A program made the position numbers and the translations under genes. Below, piece after piece: positions 25,551-38,600 of a stretch of 64,000 nt of DNA. This DNA comes from Phalacrocorax aristotelis (lineage: Eukaryota; Chordata; Aves; Suliformes; Phalacrocoracidae). The DNA lies in assembly GCF_949628215.1 (NCBI RefSeq), contig NC_134277.1, forward strand, positions 128,139,463 through 128,203,462, in the 5' to 3' direction. Under the pieces are notes generated by a model. The model did no database searches. It saw nothing but the letters and a program-made list of their open reading frames with translations, and was not told where the DNA came from. The first letter of the stretch is position 1. Each line of letters starts with the position of its first letter.

Positions 25551-26174
25551 CGCTGCCGCCGCCGGCCGCCCACCTCCCCTGTCAGCGCGGCGGGGAGGGG
25601 TGCGGGGAGAGCACCGCCATCGCCGCCTCTTTCTTGTCTTCTCTTTTACCTTTGTAAAAGCGGAATGTGCCGGCCCTGTCCTGTGACTTTTCTGGGGATT
25701 CCTTCCGTCTGATTAGAGATTCCTCGGTGTGCAATTGAGGCGACAGGACGGTGCATCTTCTGCTCTTTGTTTACTGAAGTTGGCGTATTTGTTCCAGAGA
25801 ACAAGAGTTGTCGAGACAAAACACCGCCAAACAATAATAATCCTTCCTCTGGCTCATTAGCCGGATGATAAAATAATGCTCTTCCTTTAACAGTAGTCCC
25901 TGGTCCGAAGAGCATTTTAAAAGATTTTTCTTTTTTTTCTGGTGACTCAGAGGCATCATTTTGCCACATGATCTTTCTTAAGATGACTGCTGTTCCTCCT
26001 GTGTGTGTCTCTAAAGAAGAAAAGTGGGATGCATTTACTGTTGGGTTTTTTTTCCCCTGATCTTTTCCTCATTTTTCTAGTTTGCTGTTACAGCACTTTG
26101 AAATCGCTTCTGTTTCAGGGGTAATACACTTAAATGCAATACATAAAATTACTTCATTTGAAGATCCTCACTAA

Positions 26175-26260
26175 TTTTCAAGGCTTTATGCCAGATTCTC
26201 AGCTTGTGTAAACTGGTGTACCCCCATTGTTTCCAGCGTGAGTCTGGACCATATTCAGAT
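26175..26260. repeat. Ancient short hairpin-bearing repeat, copy 2
   Basis: The segment GCCAGATTCTCAGCTTGTGT followed by AAACTGGTGTACCCCCATTG resembles the same old repeat type as copy 1, in the part where its consensus reads GATCTCAGCTGGTGTAAACTGG-like sequence ahead of the CCATTG core. It is diverged but the order of blocks is kept. Confidence 0.5.
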
Positions 26261-26414
26261 GTGCTTTCGTGTGATGGAGCTAAGTGGGGTGTAAGTACTT
26301 CAGAGGCACAACATTGCCAAAAAGCAGAGAAGACGTGCTATTAGTACTTCTAGTGTGAGGAAAGCTTTTTTTGTATACATTTCTGGCCTTTTTTCTTCTT
26401 GTTTTGCATCAGTT

Positions 26415-26490
26415 TTGCAGATACTGTCCTGTCAGCTGCAGCAGAATCACTCCTGATTTACTTCAGTGCATGTGGGAAGGGAAACAAACC
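26415..26490. repeat. Possible further fragment of the same ancient repeat type
   Basis: GCAGAATCACTCCTGATTTA followed by CTTCAGTG resembles the companion block of this old repeat (sequence like CACTCCTGATTTACACCAGTG). It lies about 160 bases after copy 2 and may belong to the same insertion. Confidence 0.35.
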
Positions 26491-29400
26491 CTTTTTCTTC
26501 AACTATATCTCTCTCCCAGTTAGGAAGGTTATAATAACTGTATTTACTATTCTGTAGAATTGCTCAGAGGCTCTAAAAATTGAAGTAAAGTGTGAATAGC
26601 CACTATAATCTGCGGAGAAATGCATATAAAATCTTCTAGAAGAAGATTTGTATTTTTAAAAAGACCTATCCAATGGTATAACAACTTTCAAAAATTACTT
26701 TAATGCCTAGTTTTTTTTCTACTGTACTTACCTGTTTTATAATAATGTTCCACTGTCACATCCACATCTTTCAGGCACTGATAAATGTCTGTATGGCGAA
26801 ATGCTTTCATTTTAATTTATTTTCATTTAAAAATAAAAGTAGTAATCCAGTATACATGACCTTAAAACTCAGGTACTTTCCATGATCTCAGTGGTGGTGG
26901 TATTCAGTTTATGTCTGTAGAAGTTGTCGCCGCAGGCGGTTTTAGATCTTCCTCTAACATCTCAGAGGTCGTGAGTGTAAAGCATGCAGAACAAAACTGC
27001 ATCGCCGGACATTACTGTCATTAAGGGAGATTTATTTTACCTTGCATCCTTTTATGGAGGGATGAAAGAGATATTACTGACTGTGGACGACGTTTAGATT
27101 AAACATTACGAAACCCAAAGTGCTTGTAGTGCTAATTTGTAGCATTTCAGAAGTACAGATGATTTGCAGGACTTAAGGAAAAACTTTAGAAAGTGAGACA
27201 GATGGGCACGTATTTTAAAAAATGAAATTGGTCACCTTAGTCATATTCTGGTCACGTTAGAAAAGGGCCTGGGAACAGTTCAGGCTTGACCTTAATATTA
27301 ACCTTTGGATATCACCTGAGAAAGAAATTTCTTATAAAACACGGTTGGCAACACCTTTTGTAGCATACATGCACTACGTAGATTCTCTTTGGTATAAGAT
27401 GATGTGAAGTAAAAAAAGCCAAACTCCTGCAAACATGTTCATACCAAAAATTTGGTATAGTTTTAAAGAAAGATGAGTGTTCAGCAGTCTCAAAGCACAG
27501 TTTCTTAGTTCTTTAAATCTGTCGTCTTCTCTAACTCTTGCCTAGGCTGCATGTGTCTGTGTTGCTGGAATGAAGAATTACAAGGTGAAGAGAACAGGTT
27601 ATTGCATGACAGTCAATAAAATACTCTTTCTCTAATGATAATAAATTAGGTGTATTAACTTTGAGAAGATTTGTTTGTAATTTTCGGTGCTGTTTGTCAG
27701 TTGGAGGATTTTGACTTAGTAATGACAATAATAATACTAGTTTTCAGTTATGTTTTGGTCTATGAAAATGTTTATTTCTGACTGACAGCTTTTATGTTTT
27801 ATAATAAACACATTTTCATGTTGAATTCAGTAATCCCAAGGACAGTCTGTGGCTAGTCTCCTGTTGTTTAATGATAACCTCATTCTTAAACAAGAATCTG
27901 TATCATTATGTGTAATACAGGATTCTGGAAATAAGCCCTGCAATGATGGGGCTAGGTGGCACCAGGTCAGGAAGAACTGTTAGCTGCGTGGTTTCCTTGA
28001 ACCTCTGCAGGTGGATTCTGCTTCTGAAATCCAAGGGAATTTTGCGTAAGGAGAACAATATGATGCCCCCCTCCCCTGTGATCTTTCACTGTTTTGCTCT
28101 TCCTGACTGAGGCGTTGTCGTATGCCATTTCCGAAGTTGTTAAGCTAAGAACTCAGAAGCGCATGTGTATCTTTTTGTGCATAAATCTGTCATTAAGACT
28201 ATTAGGAGCTACGTATACATCAGGAAAATATATCATAAGGATATATAAATCCTTTGGATTACAGCCGTAATTCTTACTGGTGCCACTAGAAGTCTCAGAT
28301 GTTGGCCTTGTCTGTACTAGAAAATTAAAGCAGCTGCCAGAAATGGTGCCGGTGCTGGTGTAGCCCCCATGCCATAAAACACCGCAATGTGAAAATGTTT
28401 GGAAAATAAAACAAATTCAAAAAATATTAAATTCTGGATGGGGTAAATCGACAACAAATTGCAGAGAGATTTAGCTGTGTGAATCCAATTGGTGTTAATA
28501 TGTGTCACACAGTGAAAACCTTCATGCTGCTTTGAAAATGTATTTCTGAGAAACTACCATGGCAGGATAATTTCATTTCAACATTTACAGTAAGTGGAAG
28601 TTTTTGGTACCTAGAAGTACACAGATACACAAACACAAAGAACTCTAAATAACGGGGATTGTGAATGAGATTTTCAAAGTGGTGCAGGGAAGATGAATGG
28701 AAAGCACGTGGCTAAGCCCTCCTCGTTGCTTTGACAGTCTCATTTCCTGTGTTCATCCTTGGACTTTGCTGCACTGTGTTCATTGTATAGGTCTTGATTT
28801 AGAAGTGTATGTTTTATCCTATATAGTTAGTGTAAAATAGGCTGTTCCCTATTTAACCTGTTACTTTCCACGTAATTTAGAGTGTCAGCAGACCATGCTG
28901 GAAAACGATTCCAGTGGAAATACAGCTTCTGCGTATCACTATTTTGACTGGCGATTGTTTGGGGACTGCAGTTGGTCATTTTAACAGACTAATTCCTATC
29001 AATATTCAGAAGATTTATGTTTGTGATTGACATTAACATTAATTATACTGATATATGTAAATCCTTATGCTTGGAGATGAGACCGTAACCATTAGACTGA
29101 ACAATAACATTTCAGCATTTGTTACTGTACATAGTGGAATTTCAGCAGTTACATGGGGAAGTGATATATACCATGCATAGATTTTAATTGCGTTTTAAAA
29201 TGCTTTATAAATCTGGAAACTCTAACTTACAATTTTGGTTCTCGGTGCTTGTATGTTAGAACTGACAGATAACAGTTATTCAGTTAACAGCTGAGGGATT
29301 CGAGGGATTTGATAAATTTGAGAAAGTAAAATCTTTGAACTGGTAAATTGCTGCATCTTTTTATGTTGGTAAAAGAATCACTGGCCCATTGATCTGGAGA

Positions 29401-29784
29401 TGAAGCATCTGTTCACCAATAAAGGAGGAGGAAGTATGAGGGAGTGCCTATTGTACTGGCAGGGGTGGAGGAGCTTGGGATTTTAGCCCTGAACAATGCG
29501 CTGGTTGCAGGATGTTGCCCTTTCTGTTAAGGCAGCTGGGGCGGGAGTGGTGTTTTGCTCCGATAACTCAAACGACATCCCCAAAATGTGTAACTGTTGC
29601 TGGTGGCTGTGCCTAAGAGGCTGGTAATGCTTGTGGTACAGGTGTATAATTGCATTTAACGTTAAGACTGGAAGTAATACACTGCATCCAGTAGAACTAC
29701 TTGAGTTAAGTCTTTGCAATCCAAAAAATGTATGAGACTATACAATTTTTAGGATCTCTCTCATCAGGGACAAAAGATTAACAG

Positions 29785-30102
29785 CTAGCAATAGTGTTTT
29801 TCACTTTTCGCTTTCAATTTTTGCTTTATTTTACAAAATCGCTGGGAGACACCTGTTAGTAAAACACACGTTCCCAGTGCATCAGCACTGTCGTGTTTAA
29901 CCACTCCATGTACCAGAAATTCAGCCTCAGTAGTGAAATCCCCTCCTGCCAAAGCTGCATGTAATACTTCTTTCAGTTCAGTGATCCCAAGTTGGCAATT
30001 CAGAAATTGAGGAACCCTGAATTTTTCGAGCTGTCTGAAATCTCTGAAATGGGTGAATTTCTTAAAGAATCCATGCAGCTCTTGCTTAGTTTTAGGCTCC
30101 AT
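29785..30102 (-). other. Candidate retrocopy or antisense coding frame, unrecognised
   Basis: A 105-codon frame starts at 30,102 on the minus strand with an in-frame TGA directly before the ATG. Its composition looks protein-like, with frequent CTG, GAA and GAG codons and segments such as QLEKFRVPQFLNC (residues 24-36), ELKEVLHAALAGG (42-54) and TTEAEFLVHGVVKHD (56-70). There is no clear splice acceptor, no A-tail and no family I can name. It lies antisense within NKAIN3 intron 1. Confidence 0.25.
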
Positions 30103-30839
30103 TCACCACAGCAGGCTATTTTTCTACAATTTCTTGCTGCTCTGTGACTGATGGTCAATTGTCTTATAAACGTTTAATGAATATTTTTACAGTGATGAAG
30201 TGAAACAGTTAAGATTTCTATGATAAAAATGGCAATAGGTTCACTGAAAATTGGAAAATGTATAGCTATCCTTCCTGTCTATAGGATCAGAAAGTTTTGG
30301 AAACAATTACTTCAAGAACGTTGGAATATGCTGCTGATCTGCTGCTATTTCAAGATCTGCTACATTCTGCCGAGACACAATTCTTGGGACTAGGAAACAA
30401 AGAGTGCATTTTTAGAAATAATTAACATTCAGAATGGTAGTATTGTTGGATGCAAATGGAATTTTGGTAGGACTTGTAGACCTTGAACACACAGTAGGTT
30501 TATATGGGAAATATAATGGGAAATCATATGGGATTGCCTGCTTGGTTGATCAGGTGATGTTTAAATCTTGCTGATTTTGTGAGGTTTGGATCTGAAATAA
30601 AAACTTGTAAGACTAGGTAATCTTACATCATGTTTTCAATCTGTGTGTATCTTAGATGCATAAATGAATTTAATTGATGAGGTGAGCAAAGAGAGAATCA
30701 AACCAGTCATACAGATCATTGGCCCTGACATTGCTCACAAGAGAAGTGAGTGGAGGTTTTGTACTTCATTTGAATAAGACCAGAATCAATTCACACATTC
30801 AGTACAATATTGGTAAGATGGTGTGTTCTTGGACATGCT

Positions 30840-31135
30840 CAGTGAAAAGAGGAGAGGCAGTGGACCCAGGATGCAACAAGGAGGAAATTCTATTTAAATA
30901 TTAGGAAACAAAAATTCACAGTGAGAGCAGTCATACATCGGATTGTGTTTTCCAGAGAAGTTGTGAAAACTCCATCCTTGTATGAATTAAAAACCCAGCT
31001 GAAAGTAGCTCTGAAAAAAACGATCTAAGTGCAGTGTGTCTGATGTTGGATTTGGCCCTGCTGCGAGTAAAGGTTTTACCAGATGACCATCAGACATTCC
31101 TTTCAACATAGGTTGTCCCAGGATTATGCGATTTT
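30840..31135 (+). mobile_element. Old CR1 LINE 3' end, sense orientation
   Basis: Several CR1 3' blocks appear in the correct order: GTGGACCCAGGATGCAACAA, TTTAAATATTAGGAAAC, TTCACAGTGAGAGCAGTCAT, CCAGAGAAGTTGTGAAAACT, CTCCATCCTTGTATGAATT and TTACCAGATGACCATCAGAC followed by a TTCCAAC-like end. Divergence is high and the octamer tail is lost, so the insertion is much older than the copies at 43-46 kb. Confidence 0.8.
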
Positions 31136-32470
31136 ACCAGCGCATAGGGAATAAGGGCCTTCAATTTTTATTAGGAGGGTATATCAAATACACAGTAATT
31201 TGAGTTGTTTTCAAGTAATTAGTTTCTTAATTTATTGTGGGCATAATATTGTGGGAATAGGCTTGATATGGCAATAACAATCCTGGTATTCAGTTGTATC
31301 TCTTGGTATCAGACTTCAGTGTTAAATCAAATGAGACGTCCCTGTGATGGCCTTGTCATTTATTATTTCACAAATAATAATTCTGTGATACAGTGTAGTA
31401 TGTCAGATCTTTTGAACTTATTAGTATTGAAGCAAAATGTTTTTTATCCATTCAGTCCTGTATTTAATTGCTAAGCAGCCATTCTGGGGCAAAGAGCTTG
31501 TTATTTCTGTCTGTATTGGGAAGTGAACTGCACATTTTTGGTTCTAGGTGGGTAATATAAAGGAGCAGTAATAAGTGACTGCGTGGTTCAAGAGACTGGT
31601 AATATGATACAGAGTTTTTCACCTCTAGGTCACACTTTGAAATTCACTGCCAGTTAGATGAGGGCAAGTGTCGTTATGGTTTATATGAAATGTTAGTGGC
31701 CTTGATATAGCGTCAATATAAAAATATCATATCCATATTAGCCCTAATTTCCACCTTTTATGTTATACTAGGAGGGTCAAGGTTGGTGGCCATGGTACTG
31801 TGAAGACCAAAGGGATCGTTTTGCTGATGTCTTCTTCAGGCCATCTTTTCAGGGGTGCTACCAGGACAGCGCAATGAAGTTTGCACTGCTTTTGCTCATA
31901 CTGGACACGGTATCTTTGCTAGGGATGTCAGCATAGGGAGGCATCTGTAAGCTTTATGAATCACATTAAATCAAAATGAACAATAATGTTAATTGCATTG
32001 ATTTTGTGTAAATTTAATCTTTTTCATTGATCCGAAAGAATAAAATTTCTTACTTCTTTTTATTTAGTACGTTTTGCCTTGAAAATAGAATTTGGGTGAT
32101 AGCAAATGGAAAATGTCTCATTTTGAATCTTGAAGCAGCACAGAGTTGTCTAAGATGAAACAGTTTTCTGCTCATCTACCAAAAGCAGTTAATGCTTACC
32201 TTCCTAAAGGGTGTGCCAGCAGGTTTCAGATCATACGCTGCTACACTCAGCGAGACCTGCAGTTCCCTGACAGGCCAGTGCCAGCAGCACTATGACAGCT
32301 TTTAGTATGTCATGGGCTTTTTTTTTTTAAATTCCATGTGTGACCAGTGAAATCTTTGTAATCTTGCTATGGATCTGTGCCTTTGGTAGGTCTGTAAAAG
32401 ACGGTGGTAAGCTGGATTTCATCACTGTTCTCTGATCTCAGGAACATACAGAGGGCTTAAAACCCTGGTA

Positions 32471-32529
32471 ATAAGGAGGTAGTAAAAGATTTTATTTTAG
32501 TCTTTTTATTTTTTACTATACTTCCTTAT
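32471..32529. repeat. Imperfect inverted repeat, AT-rich
   Basis: ATAAGGAGGTAGTAAAAGA is followed at its far end by TTTTACTATACTTCCTTAT. The arms pair with a few mismatches around an AT-rich loop. It could be a remnant of a small inverted-repeat transposon; no target duplication was identified. Confidence 0.4.
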
Positions 32530-34048
32530 CACCTTGTCTTTCTTCAGACACACCCGTACCATGCACGTAATCTCAGCTCAGATGGATTTTTTAATGCTGT
32601 AGTGATGTGGGACTTGTTCTTACGAGTTGCTGAATGCCCTCTAGCTCTCATTAAACTTGCTGAAAGTCATTCTTTTACATATAGGCTCTTTATAAAGGTA
32701 GGTTCAAGCAAAAGCAGCAGTGAACCCCTTCCACCTAGTGAATGCCAGCATTACAGTAAAAAGAAAGGAAAAAGAAAAATTTTCTGCTTAATACAACAAG
32801 TGGTTTCTGCCAGACAAATATCCCTTACAGAAATTAACACCACGAAGTAGTAAAATTGAAAATTTTATGAAATGCAAAAGGAAGATAATTGTAAAACAAT
32901 TGTTTATGTTGAGAGTGACTCTCTTGAATAATCACAGTTGGTTCTTCCACAGATCTCTCCAAAGAGAGTTGAGAGAAAAGGTTTTTTTTTTTAATTTCAT
33001 CAGTACAGAAGTTTTGGCTGAAAGTAAGTGTAAATATATATATTTAAAGAGCATGTGTTTGACAGGGAGCCAAGTGGAACTTCCCTAAAGAGGGTTTTGA
33101 CACACACCAAAGAAGCTACAGATAAAGCAAAGCAAGAATAATAATTAGGCAATGAACCATGAGCAGAAAGATCCTGAAATGCTTTTATAGTGCAGGAGAT
33201 TGTGGGAGCATGGGATGAAATGTGTAGAAAGGCGCGTTTAGATCAGTTGTAAAGAAAGTGGGACATGGAAGCTCTCTTCAGCAGACAGGTGAAAGTTGGC
33301 GCTGTGTGTGGGAGGAATTCCTGTCCAAGGTTTCATTGAAACAAAGATCTTAAGGAAAAAAAATTATCTTTTCTGACATGCTGCTGCTGCTGATAAGCTA
33401 CTTTCTCACTATTCTATTGTGAAGTTACTGTGTTAGTGTCAAACATTTTGAATAAAAGGAGCCGAGGAAGCAAAACCATATTACGGTGGCATTTTCTGGG
33501 GAGATTGAAATGAATGGCAGTCTTTCTCATCCAACTTTAGTTTTTGCCTTTGGTTGAGCCTTGAATACTCTGTGCTGCGCTGGGAATGCTGTGGCTTCAC
33601 TGCTCTCGTGGCAGTTCCCGGAACCTCAAGTGAGCAAAGTGTTCCTGGAGCTTATAAGTGTGCAGCTGAAGCTCAGCACAAGTCACAGTGGAAATGAGTA
33701 GCCACGCAAATCCTCATCAGCCTTGTGCATCCCTACAAAAGAAAAAAAAAAAAACCCAAACAATTAAAGGCAGATTTTTAGATGGATTGAAAAGAGCTCA
33801 TAATATGTCTAAATGCATTTTGGAAATGGGATTCTGTTAAAATGGAGTGCATAGAGGAAAATCCTTTCAGAAGTTTAGTCTCCACGGCCAAAGAATATAA
33901 AGATGAAGAATTCTAAAGCTGGAAACTGTAGTGCATGATAATGCAGGAATAACATCACAAAAATATAAAGATCTACCTCTGCTTGTGAGCTATTTATTTT
34001 TTCCTGCTAAAAGCTTGCTGTGTCTTTCTACTGGAAAATGAGCAGTGT

Positions 34049-34120
34049 TTCATTTCTCTAATATGTATTTTTTTCATGAATTAAGTAGACATCAAGGTAA
34101 GTGTGTTTAGATTTTAACTG
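34049..34120 (+). repeat. Diverged direct repeat, copy A
   Basis: About 72 bases starting TTCATTTCTCTAATATGTAT are closely matched by a second copy at 35,553-35,626 in the same orientation, with scattered substitutions and small indels. Copy A contains a full splice-donor consensus AAG|GTAAGT at 34,094-34,102. The repeat family is not recognised. Confidence 0.8.
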
Positions 34121-35552
34121 GAACAGAAACCTTGCAGCTCCTACAGATTGAATAATTTACATCACAGAAACCTCAAAAGCCTCTCTGCCCTCTAACGCAG
34201 ATGGAGCTACTCGGAAGACTGAAGAGAGACGGTTGTCTCATGGAGATCCCCTGAGCTACTGAAGATTCTTTAATCAGTATATAGTCAGCCAGCTGTACAT
34301 TTGTAAGATGCCTGTTCTAGTGTACCCACCAACACATGCATTCAGGAAGTGTTAAATATGCCCAGATTTGGAAGATATTTTTGCCAATTCCCACTGTTTC
34401 CAGTTAATTCTTATGTTGGTGAAAGTTGCAGATTGGTGCTCAGCCTCATCCTTCTTCTGATAAACTGTTTCTGTCCTCATCAACAGGAAACTCTTTGCTC
34501 GAGTGCCTAGCTGTGAAATGATACCCTATTTCCACTCTTCCATTCCTCATTTTTCTTGAGCCAGATGATTTGTTCCCAACTCTCCTCCCAGCTATTTCAG
34601 AACAAGTTCCAAGTTCTGATCCTCATCTGTTTTATCAAAGGAGGATTCAGACTCTGTTCCCCTCAACCCCAAACCAGTCAAGACTGTTAAAATTTACTTG
34701 TGGGTGTAAATGGGCTCAGTGAACATTGGGTTTAATGTTTTCCCCATCCTGAAAATATTCTTCACTGCTGTGGTTGAGTTCTCCCATAACCTGTGGCTAA
34801 AAATACTGCATCGTTATAGAGAACTGGAAGAAATGTGTTTGCAGTTACAAATGACGGATAGAATTCCTTGTTTAAAACAGTAATTAATGCTGCTTAGTAG
34901 AGCACTTTCAGAAACAAGGATGAATCTCCAGTCTTAAGGATCTACATGTATATGTCTCTAACTTCTCTTCCAGCATTATTAAGAAAAAGCAAAGGCATGC
35001 AGAAATGCAATTACGGTACTGTGGTCCATTTCTCTTCACTTGTAGGAAAATCAAGTACAGGGTTATCTGATTGATTTGCATCTATACAACATGAGTAAGA
35101 TTTCTTTTAGTCTTTAGTAACAGTTACTTGTGGTTCTTCATGTCACATTGGTTGTAGAGCATTATAAAAAGGTCTGGTGAGTTCAGAAAAGAAGGCAATG
35201 TGAATGAGTGATAGCTGAAAAATGAACTAGTAGTGTGACTAACTGTAATGCTGCTGTCAGAGGACTTGCAACAGGAGTGTTGGAATGGAATGGAAAAAGT
35301 GCTTCCAAGTCTGAATTTACAGTGACAAATTAGATGTATGAATGACAGTAGCCTAAATCTGAAATTCATTCAAATGTCACAAATGAATGTAAGTATATTG
35401 AAGTATATTAGATGCCATGAATGGCTTTAAGTTGTATTACTAATGTATAATTTAATCATAGTGGTTTGATGAAAGCCAAAGCTGACTGAGTTGTGCCAGA
35501 AGTAACCACAAAGTGCCAAGGTTTATTTAAATTGGATTAAGTGATGAAGCCC

Positions 35553-35626
35553 TTCATTTCTCTAATACGTATTTTTTCATGAGTCAAGTAGAGATCATGA
35601 AGATAAGTATGTTTAGATTGTAATTG
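35553..35626 (+). repeat. Diverged direct repeat, copy B
   Basis: Second copy of the repeat at 34,049-34,120, starting TTCATTTCTCTAATACGTAT. The donor-like site of copy A reads AAGATAAGT here, so the GT is absent. Weak similarity may reach about 30 bases further upstream in both copies. Confidence 0.8.
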
Positions 35627-38600
35627 TAACCAGTTACGTCTGTTAATCTGTACAACTATAATCAGTTGAATGTACTGATGACTCAGAAGGTAGCCTGTGC
35701 AGCTGAGATGTGGTGTGCTGCCTTGCACAGCAAGTACTGTGGGGTGCCTGAAGCATCTTTTGGTCACATTTAACAAGACTGGATCATCTAGAAAGAGCAT
35801 GGGAGAAACTGATGTCAAATAGTTTTGCTGCGTTTTTGTATCCATAGAAGGTTCCAGGTTTCAGCCTTCATCCAGTATGTGGTACGTTATTTGCACTGAA
35901 AGCTGAGAACTGTTTCTGCAGAGCCTTGTGGTGAAGAGTGTAAAGGATAATCCAAGATCTCACTGAGCAACAGAGATTCTGGCCTTTTCCTTGTACAGGT
36001 AATAATTTAATTATTTGTAATTTAGCTTTTGTATGTGTTTGGTTCCCTTGGCCTATCTGACCAGTGAAATTCTAGCTGTGTGAATCTCTGAGTTTTCTGT
36101 GAGATTTCTAGGCTGAACTGTAGTTACTGCACATGCCAGACATGCAGGAGTGCTCCAATTCTGCTGGGGTTTCACTCTGCTTATTCATCTGTTGAGGAGC
36201 TGAAGTAATTAGTGCCCCAAATCTGGTGCTGGGTTTGCACTTTTAAAGATCCTTTGAAGCACGTTGCAGCTGAGGTTGGCTCTGGACTAGGATGTGTATC
36301 TGAGATACACCTTGCCTCAAGGGCTTACAAAACAAAACAGGTAATCGAGTCAGAAAAGAAAGCATGCAAATGTTTTGCTTTAGGCCCTATGCAAAGTCTC
36401 TGGAGTCCTAGTTCAGGCTGTTTTTCTACTTGGTGCTTCTTCATGTTTCTATGTACGTTACCATAATTGCTTTTTTATGTTGGCCACAAGTGACTATGAG
36501 CATATTAACATTTTGATAGGCAAGTTCTCTGTATTTGGGTGGGCTCTTAATTTGGAGAAGACATTTCTTTTTAATTATGTACTCTTTGCGAAGTGGTTTG
36601 GAGGTGCTAAAATCCATTGCAAAGACAAAAATCTCTTTATGTTTGAGGAGGAATGTCATAACAATGCATTCTCGTTTAGAAAGGTTATTTTCAGGTGTTG
36701 ATAGATTTTAATTGATCTTGACATGATTAGCTCTCCTGCAGAAAGAGACTTGCAAGTATCTACACCTGTACTGACTGCATGCTTAGCTGGGGATTCCCCC
36801 TCTCATTGTCACCTCTGGACACAGGCTCTTGGGGAAGACAGGAGTCAGTCTCTTCAGGCTATTCTGGAGAACAGGAAAATAAACAAGTGTCCCCAAAATG
36901 CTGGAACTGACCATCTGCATACAGAGAAGGGACAATTTTGAGTCAGGGAAGAGTTTTGTTTTCTCTCTGCTGATAGATAGAAGCACTGTTTAATTTGCAC
37001 TGAAAAAACTGTGAGTTCATGGTTTTCTTGGCATGTTACCTTTGTCAACCCATTTGTTCAATTCAATTTTTGATAACTGGAATTGGCTAAGAAATTACAG
37101 CATATTCACTGCAATAGGAAGAAGAAATCCTAATCTCTTGGGAGGCAAACCTTCATTTTTGCATGTACCTTTTTCTCTGAATGACAGAACCGCATCTGAC
37201 AGTGGATCCCAACTATCTAGGCAGAAAAGTAATTTCCAAGGCAGCCCATTCACATTCAATTCACTTCCTCTAAAAACAAAGTGATAAATTACGCTGGTGT
37301 TTAAGGGGTAATCTCCATGGCTTTAAAGACCATAAACTATCAGAGGCATACCAGTCTGACTGTGCTAAGCTTTGAGCACCTCCTCTACAGGAGTGAGTAA
37401 CCTCATCTCCCACCGAGAAAAGCAGGAGTTACAGACACTTCTGTCCTTCCACTCAGGCATCACTACCCGGAGGGACTGAGCTGTAACCGAAGCAGCTGTG
37501 CCACTGACTGGGCTCGGTAAGTGCAGGCACTATCAGAGGGTGCCATTAGATGAAGTCACTGAACCATTAGGAAGTCTTAAAAAACGAGTACCCTCTTCTA
37601 ATATGAAAAGTGTGGTTGAGAATATACTCATCGGACGTCCTCAAGGGAAGATTTCTTTCACACATACTGACTTTGTCAGTGTTACCAGCCAGCATTTCAC
37701 TAGCACGAGACTTAGCTTTGTAACATTTCATGGATCCCTACATCATGCTGAGTATTGCTGGTCATCTATTATTAATATGCTCACATTTTTTTCCTAGACT
37801 AAAAGTGTCTTATTATCCATTTTCTTATTAAATCTTCCATTACTTTAAGATGCTTTCAAGGTCTGTTCTGCTCGTGTTTTATTAGTTGGGAACAAAGGCT
37901 TTTCAAATGTCAAAAGTTAATATGTGCTGATTTCTGGGTAAGCAAGAAGATACCTCAGATTTTGAGACCATTTTATTATATAATGATGTCTTTAAGCCTC
38001 ATATACAGTTTTTATAACATATTTCCTTCGTGCTATTTGGGTGCACATCTATATGCAATTACAGTTTTGCATTAGAAATACTGGCTATTTGGCAAGGTGA
38101 GGCTTTCTCCTGTTGTCTTAACCAGTTATTCTTGGCACATATACAGAATTCAAAGAACTCCTAAGTTATAGACGTAACATTGGTTTCACTTACACAAGTT
38201 GATGGAGACAGTTGTGTGTTCATTCTGCTTTGAGTGGCAAGAGGCAAGCCAGTTTATGGCTGGGAGCCGTGGAGTTAGCATCGTGCGGTGCCCTTGTTAA
38301 TGAGTCTGTGGAGAATATTGTAACTCAGGCAGTACAGTGCTCATGCATCCACAAGGCTTCTGGACAGGCTGGAGTATAGGCAAAGCAGTCAGACCCACTC
38401 TGGAAAAGATACACACACCTCAGTAAGATTAATACTGTTAGACAGATGCTTATTCTCTAAAGGGATGTTGTTATCTGAGTTTCTCAGCTACTGACACTGA
38501 GGTATTTCATGTTAATTCTGATCGAGGAATTTACTTATCAGAGAGCCAAAGGTGTTGAGGTGATGTTGTCGCTGAACAGGCTTAAACGAAGTTTGGACTC

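Larger units (their letters stand above)
23935..25640 (+). promoter_or_regulatory. NKAIN3: CpG island with the NKAIN3 promoter, 5' UTR and start of intron 1
   Basis: GC content and CpG density rise abruptly near 23,935 and fall near 25,640, against AT-rich flanks. There is no TATA box close upstream of the start codon. GC boxes (CCGCCC or CCCCGCCCC on this strand) cluster at 24,317-24,343, followed by many more CG-rich motifs. This is a typical TATA-less island promoter. The transcription start cannot be read exactly; somewhere in 24,400-24,900 is plausible. The island continues about 630 bases into intron 1. Long open frames on both strands here result from the scarcity of AT-rich stop codons and are not genes. 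Divergent transcription is possible but not shown. Confidence 0.9.
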
